A DNA stretch of 16,271 nt, taken from NCBI GenBank assembly GCA_009787745.1, contig WQST01000028.1, positions 1 through 16,271 of the forward strand, read 5' to 3'. The translations under genes were made by a program, and so were the position numbers. This DNA is from Lachnospiraceae bacterium (GTDB taxonomy: Bacteria; Bacillota; Clostridia; Lachnospirales; Lachnospiraceae). The notes beneath the pieces were generated by a model. That model saw only the letters and a list, made by a program, of their open reading frames with translations, ran no database searches and was not told the DNA's origin. This document shows positions 7,275 to 15,130 of the stretch, in pieces. Position 1 is the stretch's first letter. The number at the start of each line of letters is the position of its first letter.

Positions 7275-8339
7275 ATGGTTTTATATAAGAAATGGTGTCT
7301 ATTAACGGTTTCTATCGTGACGTTATCCTTGTTTTTGATAGCGTCTTTAACGGTTTTTATCGACCCGTTTTTTCATTACCATAAGCCCCATGAATGGCTT
7401 TCCTATCGATTCGGCGACCAAAATTACGTGAACCCGGGGATTGTCAGGAATTTTGACTATGATGCAATTATTATCGGTACATCGATGTCAGAGAATTTCA
7501 AACCCTCGCTATTCAGTCAATTGTTAGGCGAAAATGCCGTAAAAGTGCCTTATTCCGGCGGGAAAACAAAGAATTTTAATGCTCTTCTTGAATTGGCCTT
7601 TAAATCGAATGATGAAATAAAATCAGTTTATATGGGACTTGACCTAAATATGTTGATTGAAAAAAATGCAAGTGAAGCAAGAGAACCTTTTCCTGAGCAC
7701 CTTTTTGATAATAACCCCTTTAATGATGCTTCATATCTTTTGAACAAAAATGTTTTACTCAGAAATACAGTGCCGTTCATTGTTAATACCTTGGCGGGTA
7801 AACCGTCCGAGACATTTGACGGGTATTCTTATTGGATAGGCGACGGTGAATTGGCATACGGTAACTTTATTAATGAATTTGACTTTAATGATTATTTTGA
7901 AACGAAAATCCGACCGATTAATTCTTGGCCGGGAGATGTTCTGCTTGCATCGGTTAGAGAAAATTTACAACTAAATATTGTTCCTTTAGTTGAATCATAC
8001 CCGCAATCAGAATTTATCTTTTTTTTCCCGCCGTATAGCATTCTTTACTGGTTTGATAAAGACACGGATGATATCGCCGCGGTGATCGACGATACGATTA
8101 AGACGCTTATTCACTATGATAATGTGCGATTATTTTTACCGATGAATGATCCTGATATCGTTGCTAATATTTATAATTATCGTGATGCGGGACACTATAG
8201 CCCTGATATAAATGATTATTTAGTTAGCTGTTTTAAGGATGGAACTTACTTGCTCACGCCTGATAATTATCAGGAAGAATTGAGAAAATTGACTGATATG
8301 GTCAATGAATTTGATTATACTACGTTAATAAATCATTAG
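7275..8339 (+). CDS. Membrane-anchored SGNH-type acyl-transfer partner of the MBOAT
   Basis: This is a single-pass protein. Lys5-Lys6 precede a hydrophobic segment at about 8-29, and the rest should face outward. The block-I equivalent is IIIGTSMSENF (65-75) with candidate nucleophile Ser70. A YSGG turn (93-96) could supply the oxyanion-hole Gly. NYRDAGHYSPD (301-311) provides Asp304 and His307 in the D-x-x-H arrangement of SGNH enzymes. The 354-residue length, the single N-terminal anchor and the location straight after an AlgI-type MBOAT fit the family that takes the acyl group from the MBOAT and places it on the polysaccharide (compare AlgJ/AlgX, PatB). The start ATG follows GAGAGG at 7263-7268, directly after the MBOAT stop codon. 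A de-acylating esterase is the alternative. The pairing is reliable; the direction and the acyl group are inferred. Confidence 0.75.
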   Translation: MVLYKKWCLLTVSIVTLSLFLIASLTVFIDPFFHYHKPHEWLSYRFGDQNYVNPGIVRNFDYDAIIIGTSMSENFKPSLFSQLLGENAVKVPYSGGKTKNFNALLELAFKSNDEIKSVYMGLDLNMLIEKNASEAREPFPEHLFDNNPFNDASYLLNKNVLLRNTVPFIVNTLAGKPSETFDGYSYWIGDGELAYGNFINEFDFNDYFETKIRPINSWPGDVLLASVRENLQLNIVPLVESYPQSEFIFFFPPYSILYWFDKDTDDIAAVIDDTIKTLIHYDNVRLFLPMNDPDIVANIYNYRDAGHYSPDINDYLVSCFKDGTYLLTPDNYQEELRKLTDMVNEFDYTTLINH

Positions 8340-8353
8340 GAAAGGCGAAGGTT

Positions 8354-9475
8354 ATGTCTGCACCAATTCGTATTTTACATGTTTTTGCATCCGTTAACCG
8401 CGGCGGTGCTGAAAGCCGGACAATGGATTTGTACCGTCATATCAACAGGGAAAAAGTCCGGTTCGACTTTTTGGTGAATAAAGCGGAAGGTCATTTTGAA
8501 GAAGAAATAGTAAGCATGGGGGGAAGGATCTATCGGATTCCCCGCTTTATGATATATAATTTCTTTTCTTATCGGAAAGCGGTTCGAAAATTCTTTAATG
8601 AGCATCATGATTTCGCAATGGTTCAAGGGCATCTTACCAGTTCGGCGGCCATATACCTGAAACTGGCTAAACAAGCAGGGATTAATGTCACGATTGCTCA
8701 CTCCCGTAATGCGGGGGTTGAACCGGGGATTAAAGGATTACTGACACGGATACTGGAGTGCCGCCTTAATAAAATCGCCGCTCATATGTTTACTTGTTCG
8801 CGTATCGCAGGGATAGCGGTGTTCGGTAAAAGGGCATGGGAAAAGGGTCAGGTAATGTATATCCCTAATGCGATTGAAACGAAGAAATTTGAATATAATG
8901 AAGCCGTAAGGGATGAAATACGCAACCGCTTTAAGTTAGAAGGAAAGTTCGTCATCGGACATGTCGGGCGATTTGATTATCAAAAAAATCATCCTTATTT
9001 GCTTAAGATTTTCTTTGAAGTCCAGAAATTAATTCCCGAGTCGCGTTTGTTCTTAATTGGTGTCGGCGGCGGACAGGAGGGATTCCGTAAGACCGCAAAA
9101 GAGTTGGGAATAGTCGAAAAGATAGTATTTGCGGGAAGAGTGGATAAGCCGTGGGAATACTATCAGGCAATGGATTACTTCGTATTTCCGTCGTTTTTCG
9201 AGGGATTACCCGGGGTGCTTGTTGAAGCGCAGGCGAGCGGTCTTAAATGCTTAATTTCTGACACGATAGCTGATGAGATTATGATTACAGATATGATAAA
9301 GGCGATGAGCATAGATGACGACCCGCTTAAGTGGGCGCGGTTCGTCTGCGAATCATCCGATTATCCGCGGATAAAAAGAGCTTCTGAAATAAAAGAAGCA
9401 GGATTCGACGCGGAGTTACAAGCGAAAAAGATGGAAGAGTTTTATCTGTCAAATAATATTGCGTCTCTTCGTTAG
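8354..9475 (+). CDS. Family 4 glycosyltransferase, CapH/EpsF-like
   Basis: This cytoplasmic-face GT-B enzyme is of the subgroup typified by capsule and exopolysaccharide transferases CapH and EpsF. The N-terminal LHVFASVNRGGAES (8-21) carries the RGGAE acceptor-domain signature. AHSRNAG (115-121) follows. The donor domain opens with HVGRFDYQKNH (203-213). The E-x7-E motif is Glu283 to Glu291 in EGLPGVLVEAQASGL, and the EAQASGL..LISDTI pattern is characteristic of the CapH-like group. At 373 residues it is complete. AGGAAAGGCGAAGG-like purines at 8338-8351 precede the ATG. It differs clearly from the other GT4 genes here, so it probably adds a different sugar. Donor and acceptor are unknown. 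Confidence 0.9.
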   Translation: MSAPIRILHVFASVNRGGAESRTMDLYRHINREKVRFDFLVNKAEGHFEEEIVSMGGRIYRIPRFMIYNFFSYRKAVRKFFNEHHDFAMVQGHLTSSAAIYLKLAKQAGINVTIAHSRNAGVEPGIKGLLTRILECRLNKIAAHMFTCSRIAGIAVFGKRAWEKGQVMYIPNAIETKKFEYNEAVRDEIRNRFKLEGKFVIGHVGRFDYQKNHPYLLKIFFEVQKLIPESRLFLIGVGGGQEGFRKTAKELGIVEKIVFAGRVDKPWEYYQAMDYFVFPSFFEGLPGVLVEAQASGLKCLISDTIADEIMITDMIKAMSIDDDPLKWARFVCESSDYPRIKRASEIKEAGFDAELQAKKMEEFYLSNNIASLR

Positions 9476-9486
9476 GGTTATATAAA

Positions 9487-10713
9487 GTGAAAGATTTTAT
9501 GAAGACAATGAACAATAAGAAAAAATTCATGCTGATTTCACCAACCCTCTGTCAGGGGGGGTTTGAGCGTATTTGCGTAACAACGGCAAGGCTTTTGACA
9601 CCTCATTTTGATGTGATTATTGTTCTGTTTGATTCAGGCAATATCGCTTTTGATGTCACAGGCCTTAACATAATTGATATAAAGCAAGGAGTTAAAAAGG
9701 GTAAAATAGCAAAATTTTTCAATATCATTATCCGTGCGAAAAAAGTGCGGAAGCTGAAAAAAATCCATAATCCGATAGTCGCATACAGCTTTGGCGCAAC
9801 GGCGAATATCGTCAATGCTTTATCGAAAACGAAGGAAAGTAAAGCATGGCTTAGTCTTCACAGTTATATGGATATGGGTGAAGAAGCAAAACTGCGTTTA
9901 TTTATGCGAAAGGCCGATACATTGCTTTGCTGTTCAAAATTTATTGCCGATGAATTAAAAGAAAGATTTAGCTATGAAAAGGCAATAACCCTTTATAACC
10001 CTTATGATGTAAAGGAAATGAAGCGCTTGGCGGAAAGCGCTGAACCAAGGGGGCAATCATGGGACGATAGCGGTGAAGAATTAATTCATTTAATGTCGAT
10101 GGGGCGCGAAGATGATGTTAAAGGATTTTGGCATACTGTTAAAGTATTTTATTTAATTCAGCAAAAGATTTCTAACGTGAGATTAACCATTCTTGGTGAA
10201 GGTTTATTTACTGAATACAAGAAATTGGCGAGTGATTTAGGAATAGCGGAAAAAGTTTATTTTACGGGGATGCAAAAAAATCCCTATAAATATCTAAAAA
10301 GTGGTACAATATACTTATTAAATTCACTGATGGAAGGATTTCCCAATGCATTAATTGAAGCGATGGCGATGGGGATGGTTCCGGTTGCGTGTGATTGCCG
10401 AAGCGGCCCTGCGGAAATATTGCTTGATGATGTGCTAAATGAAGCGGTTAGAGACCGGGTATATCAAGATGAATCCGCCCTTTGGGGTGATTATGGTATT
10501 TTAATTAAACCGATGAATGAACCCAAGAATGTTGATGCAAACGTAATTACCGCCGGCGAGCGAATTATGGCTGAGATAGTAATAAAGATGCTTTCAAGTG
10601 CTGATTTATTACAGAAATATAAGGATGCCGCGACTAGGCGGGCTTTAGTCTTTACGGGTGAAGCATATTTGAAACATATATTTGAGTTATTGGAAAGTAA
10701 GGAGAACGGATAA
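9487..10713 (+). CDS. Family 4 glycosyltransferase
   Basis: This GT-B transferase of 408 residues (from GTG) probably adds another sugar of the repeat unit. The GGFER motif is at 24-28. The donor domain carries MGREDDVKGF (205-214) in place of the usual GR..QKN stretch. Glu283 and Glu291 in EGFPNALIEAM form the E-x7-E site, followed by CDCRSGPAEIL (302-312). An extra loop at about 314-345 precedes the C-terminal helix, as in several GT4 subfamilies that share the SGPAEIL turn. The start is uncertain. GTG at 9487 has a weak AGGG at 9474-9477, while in-frame ATG codons at 9499 and 9508 would shorten the protein by 4 or 7 residues and have no better ribosome site. A run of seven G at 9555-9561 encodes the two glycines of GGFER. 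The stop codon abuts the next start. Confidence 0.88.
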   Translation: MKDFMKTMNNKKKFMLISPTLCQGGFERICVTTARLLTPHFDVIIVLFDSGNIAFDVTGLNIIDIKQGVKKGKIAKFFNIIIRAKKVRKLKKIHNPIVAYSFGATANIVNALSKTKESKAWLSLHSYMDMGEEAKLRLFMRKADTLLCCSKFIADELKERFSYEKAITLYNPYDVKEMKRLAESAEPRGQSWDDSGEELIHLMSMGREDDVKGFWHTVKVFYLIQQKISNVRLTILGEGLFTEYKKLASDLGIAEKVYFTGMQKNPYKYLKSGTIYLLNSLMEGFPNALIEAMAMGMVPVACDCRSGPAEILLDDVLNEAVRDRVYQDESALWGDYGILIKPMNEPKNVDANVITAGERIMAEIVIKMLSSADLLQKYKDAATRRALVFTGEAYLKHIFELLESKENG

Positions 10714-11676
10714 ATGTCTGAACCAGGAATCGCCGTATTAATCCCGTGCTACAATGAGGAAAAGACGATTGCAAAAGTAGTTACTGACGCCAAAACAGCT
10801 TTGCCGAAAGCAGTAATCTATGTTTATGATAATAATTCAACTGATCGGACGGCCGAATTAGCAGTCGCCGCCGGAGCCGTTTTGCGTAATGAATATACGC
10901 AAGGCAAGGGTAATGTTATCCGGCGGATGTTTCGCGAAATTGAAGCGGATTGTTATTTGATAGTCGATGGTGATGATACCTATCCCTTTGAACAGGCGGC
11001 GGAAATGGTTGATTTGGTTCTAAATAAGAATGCCGATATGGTAATCGGTGATCGTTTATCGTCAACTTATTTCCGTGAAAATAAAAGACCGTTTCACAAT
11101 TTCGGTAATAGTCTGGTCAGGCGAACTATTAATCATTTATTCAGATGTGACATCATGGATATTATGACAGGATACCGTGCTTTCAGCCACGGGTTTGTAA
11201 AAACTTTCCCCGTTTTGTCACAGGGTTTTGAAATAGAAACGGAAATGACAATCCATGCGGTTTTTAATGTGATGAGTATTTATAATGTGGTGGTGGATTA
11301 CCGTGACCGTCCTGTCGGCAGTGAATCGAAACTCAATACCTATCGCGACGGATTTAGAGTTCTAAAGATGATTGCAAAATTATATAAGGATTATAAGCCG
11401 TTAAGCTTCTTTTCATTTTTGTCGGCGATTTTAACAATTCTATCCGTAGCTTTTGTGATACCTGTTCTTATCGATTACAGTCAGACAGGATTGGTACTGC
11501 GTTTTCCGACTTTAATAGTGTGCGGTTTTGTGTTGATTGCGGCTTTGCAATCATTTTTTGCAGGGTTGATTCTTCATAATCTGACATTAAAAAATCGCCG
11601 TGATTTTGAGTATCGGTATCATGAGGTTTCGAAGGCGGACGATAGACAACTGAACATGAAAGAGAACATAAGATGA
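10714..11676 (+). CDS. GT2 polyprenyl-phosphate sugar synthase-like protein
   Basis: This family 2 transferase resembles the dolichol-phosphate mannosyltransferase, GtrB and ArnC group, which attach a sugar to undecaprenyl phosphate at the cytoplasmic face. IPCYNEEKTI (10-19) and YDNNSTDRTAE (38-48) bind the nucleotide. DGDDTYP (85-91) holds the metal-binding acidic motif. GNSLVRRTIN (131-140), DIMTGYRAF (149-157) and GFEIETEM (171-178) are typical of the subgroup. Two C-terminal membrane segments at about 229-253 and 264-288 match GtrB-like members and exclude the short, soluble DPM1 form. AAGGAG at 10699-10704 gives the ATG a strong ribosome site inside the previous gene. The gene overlaps the DUF6056-like gene by 4 bases, which suggests coupled synthesis and that the membrane protein uses this carrier-linked sugar. 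The sugar is unknown. Confidence 0.87.
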   Translation: MSEPGIAVLIPCYNEEKTIAKVVTDAKTALPKAVIYVYDNNSTDRTAELAVAAGAVLRNEYTQGKGNVIRRMFREIEADCYLIVDGDDTYPFEQAAEMVDLVLNKNADMVIGDRLSSTYFRENKRPFHNFGNSLVRRTINHLFRCDIMDIMTGYRAFSHGFVKTFPVLSQGFEIETEMTIHAVFNVMSIYNVVVDYRDRPVGSESKLNTYRDGFRVLKMIAKLYKDYKPLSFFSFLSAILTILSVAFVIPVLIDYSQTGLVLRFPTLIVCGFVLIAALQSFFAGLILHNLTLKNRRDFEYRYHEVSKADDRQLNMKENIR

Positions 11677-13199
11677 AGACAATATGTGATTGGATTGATG
11701 ATAAAAAAATAGCAATTGTTGCAATTATAATTATGATAGCTAGTTTGTTCCCCTTCTTTTATCTTGCTCATTATGCCAGACCGGGCGGGGATGAGTTGGG
11801 GTATGCGGCGCTTACCCGTGCGGCGTGGATGGATACAGGGTCCATCTGGGAAGTTATCAAAGCGTCACTTTATACGGTCGAAAGATCATATAAATCTATT
11901 AGCGGAGCGTGGTTTACATTTTTCTTTATTTCTTTGATGCCGGAAACCTTTGTTCCGTACTCATTTTGGATAGGAGTTTACTTTTTTATTACGATTAATG
12001 TTTTTGGCACAGCGATATTTTTCTATTATTTCCTTGGAAAAGTTTTTAAGTTCAATTGGGAGTACATTATCATCTTATATTCAATATTTATGGTTATTGC
12101 ATTACAGTATCTGCCTAGTTTTAATATCGGAATGTATTGGTATGCGGGAGCAACGCATTACATTATTCCGCATGTATCATTCATGTTATTATTAGTTTTT
12201 ACGCATCGGTTTACAGTAACAAAAGCATGGAGATACATTGTTTATGTTTCGCTTCTTAGCTTTATTATTGGCGGTATCAGCTATCATTATTGTTTATTGC
12301 TATTCTTTATTTATATGATAGTAATAGTCGTAAATTTTTTGAACAAAGACAAAAGTATGCTGTGGCTTATCTTGCCTTTTCTAATATGTCTCATTGGTTT
12401 TATGTTTGTGATTAGTTCACCGGGTCATAATAACCGCGCTAATGAGGAATTTGGTTTCAATTTAAATTTCGTTATAACAACAATAATGCGATCTGTTACT
12501 CAGGAAATAACAATTGTTTTTGATTATTTTAGAACTGTCCCGCTCTTATTTATTGCTCTTTTACCAACATTAGCATTTGGTTATTTAGGATTGCTTAAAG
12601 CTATAAAAAGTGAAAAATTGAATTTCCGTTTCCGTTACCCCTTGTTATATATAGTTGTCATCTTTTTAATCAATAGCGCAATGAATACACCCAGAATATA
12701 TGCGATAGAATTATTGGGTGTGACAGATTCATCTCTTGGCCCGCAAGTAACAGAATGGTTAATCTTCTTAATTACATGGACGAGTGTCATTTTATATTGT
12801 GAAGGTTGGATAATAAATAAATTGATAATGAGAGGTGAGCAAACAGGAAAAAGTATCAAAGCTCTATTAAATGAGCATTATTATCGTTACGCAGTTATTT
12901 TTCCCATCTTAATATGTTGTTTAGTTCTTAGTTATACATTTCGCAGCAGCATTAAAGAGAGTTTTGCCTACAGGGCATATGTATATGTTGAGAGCGGCGC
13001 GGCCGCCGAATATAAGTGGCGGTTTGCCGAATATATGGATATTTTGCTCGACGATTCAATTGAAGAAGCTTATTTAAAACCAATTAATAATGAGCAAGGT
13101 CCATTACTGCACTGGACAATAACGAAAGATGAAAATAACTTTGTTAATCAAGTTTACAAACATTTTTATCGAAAAAAGAAAGTCGTACTAGTGGAATAA
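11673..13199 (+). CDS. DUF6056-like polytopic membrane protein, probable GT-C glycosyltransferase
   Basis: The protein has 508 residues and about eleven hydrophobic segments. An extracytoplasmic loop after the first segment reads ARPGGDELGYAALTRAAW (35-52). In GT-C enzymes an acidic pair in this first loop is catalytic, and Asp40-Glu41 could play that part. YWYAGATHYIIPH (155-167) and SSPGHNNR (248-255) resemble conserved sites that I associate with DUF6056 proteins. A soluble tail of about 75 residues follows the last segment. The start codon lies inside the stop of the GT2 gene (ATGA), pointing to translational coupling and a shared substrate. Most likely it transfers the undecaprenyl-phosphate-linked sugar to the glycan outside the cell. 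A Wzy-type polymerase is the main alternative, since none is otherwise visible. No function is proven for the family as far as I know. Confidence 0.65.
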   Translation: MKTICDWIDDKKIAIVAIIIMIASLFPFFYLAHYARPGGDELGYAALTRAAWMDTGSIWEVIKASLYTVERSYKSISGAWFTFFFISLMPETFVPYSFWIGVYFFITINVFGTAIFFYYFLGKVFKFNWEYIIILYSIFMVIALQYLPSFNIGMYWYAGATHYIIPHVSFMLLLVFTHRFTVTKAWRYIVYVSLLSFIIGGISYHYCLLLFFIYMIVIVVNFLNKDKSMLWLILPFLICLIGFMFVISSPGHNNRANEEFGFNLNFVITTIMRSVTQEITIVFDYFRTVPLLFIALLPTLAFGYLGLLKAIKSEKLNFRFRYPLLYIVVIFLINSAMNTPRIYAIELLGVTDSSLGPQVTEWLIFLITWTSVILYCEGWIINKLIMRGEQTGKSIKALLNEHYYRYAVIFPILICCLVLSYTFRSSIKESFAYRAYVYVESGAAAEYKWRFAEYMDILLDDSIEEAYLKPINNEQGPLLHWTITKDENNFVNQVYKHFYRKKKVVLVE

Positions 13200-13220
13200 T
13201 TACAGAAAGAGGAATCTTGA

Positions 13221-15119
13221 GTGTGCGGTATCTGCGGTTTTGTCTCGCGGCAAAAAATATCAATCGATGAACTTCACGAAATGAATGACGCAATGGCACA
13301 TCGCGGCCCTGATGACCGCGGTGCTTTTATATTACCGTTAAAAGACGGTTACAGTATGGGACTTGCACAGCGCCGTCTATCGATTGTCGACCTTTCAGAA
13401 CATGGGCATCAACCGATGCACTCTTTTGATGAGCGCGTAACGATTGTTTTTAACGGTGAGATATATAATTTTCTTGAATTGAGAAAAGAACTTACCGGCT
13501 ATCCGTTTAAATCAAGCAGTGATACGGAAGTAATAATTGCCGCGTATTATAAATGGGGAGTCGATTTCATAAATCGCCTTAACGGAATGTTCGCTCTAGC
13601 GATACATGATAAAAAAGCGGAAGCGCTTTATTTGTTCCGTGACCGGGTTGGAAAGAAACCGCTTTATTATCAGGTTGAGGATGGCAATTTTTATTTTGCT
13701 TCTGAGCTTAAGCCATTAATGAAGCGCCCCCGATTTAAGAAAGATATTCGTAAAGATGTGCTGTCCCGTTATCTCTTCCATCAATATATTTGTCATCCTG
13801 ATAGCATCTTTGAAGGTGTTAGGATGTTACCGCCGGGAAGTTTCATTCATCTGAATTTAGGTATACAGCCCCCCTTTTCGCCTAAGATAAATAAGTACTG
13901 GGATGTAAAGGACGCATACCATGAAATGAGAAAAGCCCCCGTCACCAACTATGGGCAAGGTATAACTGAACTAACCGAAATTCTGAAAAAAGCCGTGGCC
14001 AAAAGATTAATAGCAGACGTACCCATCGGAACATTTCTTAGCGGCGGCTATGATTCTTCATTGGTAACAGCTTTAGCGGTACAAATATCGGAAACCCCTG
14101 TTAAGACTTTTTCCATTGGTTTTGATGATGAAAGCCATAATGAAGCTAAATATGCCAAAGCAGTGGCAAAATATTTGGGAACAGATCACACGGAAACTTA
14201 TATCACCGAAGATGAAATGTTTGCGTTGGTAGATAGCATACCGCATTTTTATGACGAACCTTTTGCCGACGCTTCGCAAATTCCCTCCATGCTGGTATCG
14301 GAGCTGGCAGTTAAAGATATTAAAGTAGCATTGTCAGGTGATGGCGGCGATGAGCTTTTCTGCGGCTATAATATTTACCAAAAAGTTAAGCAGGCACAGC
14401 TTCTTGATTTCACGGGCGGTATCGTTCACGGTTTTGCGAATCTGCCGCTTATAAATAAATTAGAAATTGAGCGCCGTTTACCTTTTAATGTCAGGGTAAT
14501 CTCCGCGAACAGAGACCCTGATAAAAAGGTTCAATTCGGCGCCGGAAGCTATGTTCATATGGCGGAGAAGATGGTAGATTGTGAAACAGGGCAGGATGTC
14601 ATTTATCCTTTTGAAAGGCGTTATGAGGTAAAAAATTGGCAGTTGCGGCGAATGCTTCTCGATATAGAAACATATATGTGCGCGGATATTTTGCAAAAAG
14701 TTGATCGGGCTTCAATGAAATACGGGCTGGAGGCTCGCTGTCCGATTCTTGACAAAGACGTCATTGAATATTCGTTTCGTCTGCCGCATCAATTTAAATA
14801 CCAAAGCGGAAATAAAAAAAGAATCCTCAAAGATATTGCCTACAAATACATTCCCCGCGAGTTGCTTAATCGCCCCAAGGTAGGGTTTACCGTCCCGCTC
14901 GATAAGTGGATGCGGGGATCATTGCGAAGCCAATTGACCGATATGGTCAATAAGGACTATTTGCGGAACCAAGGGCTATTTAATGCCGATTATATTATTA
15001 ATCTGGTAAACGATTATCTCATAAAAGGTGACGGAGGGCCGGCGTCAGGCGCCAATTATTCACGGCTGGTCTGGTCATTCTTTACTTTTCAGAAATGGTA
15101 TAATTATTATATTGATTAA
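13221..15119 (+). CDS. asnB: Glutamine-hydrolysing asparagine synthase-like amidotransferase
   Basis: This two-domain enzyme hydrolyses glutamine and passes ammonia to an ATP-activated carboxylate. The GTG start is fixed by AGAGGA at 13208-13213 and by the need for Cys2, the class II glutaminase nucleophile, directly after Met1. HRGPDD (27-32) and FNGEIYNF (77-84) complete the glutaminase site. The synthetase domain has the PP-loop SGGYDSS (274-280), SGDGGDELFCGY (372-383), DRASMKYGLEARCPILD (495-511) and RPKVGF (551-556). All 632 residues are present with no defect seen. Aspartate to asparagine is the textbook reaction. In O-antigen loci, however, related proteins (WbpS, WbtH) are assigned to making uronamides, and the uronic acid-forming dehydrogenase in this operon makes that the better guess. 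Family membership is certain; substrate is inferred. Confidence 0.92.
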   Translation: MCGICGFVSRQKISIDELHEMNDAMAHRGPDDRGAFILPLKDGYSMGLAQRRLSIVDLSEHGHQPMHSFDERVTIVFNGEIYNFLELRKELTGYPFKSSSDTEVIIAAYYKWGVDFINRLNGMFALAIHDKKAEALYLFRDRVGKKPLYYQVEDGNFYFASELKPLMKRPRFKKDIRKDVLSRYLFHQYICHPDSIFEGVRMLPPGSFIHLNLGIQPPFSPKINKYWDVKDAYHEMRKAPVTNYGQGITELTEILKKAVAKRLIADVPIGTFLSGGYDSSLVTALAVQISETPVKTFSIGFDDESHNEAKYAKAVAKYLGTDHTETYITEDEMFALVDSIPHFYDEPFADASQIPSMLVSELAVKDIKVALSGDGGDELFCGYNIYQKVKQAQLLDFTGGIVHGFANLPLINKLEIERRLPFNVRVISANRDPDKKVQFGAGSYVHMAEKMVDCETGQDVIYPFERRYEVKNWQLRRMLLDIETYMCADILQKVDRASMKYGLEARCPILDKDVIEYSFRLPHQFKYQSGNKKRILKDIAYKYIPRELLNRPKVGFTVPLDKWMRGSLRSQLTDMVNKDYLRNQGLFNADYIINLVNDYLIKGDGGPASGANYSRLVWSFFTFQKWYNYYID

Positions 15120-15130
15120 AGGAGAAACTC

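Noticed and set aside
5808..8339. DltB/DltD teichoic acid D-alanylation genes
   Set aside because: No dltA or dltC is present, and the MBOAT N-terminus and C-terminus are AlgI-like. The SGNH protein lacks obvious DltD features.
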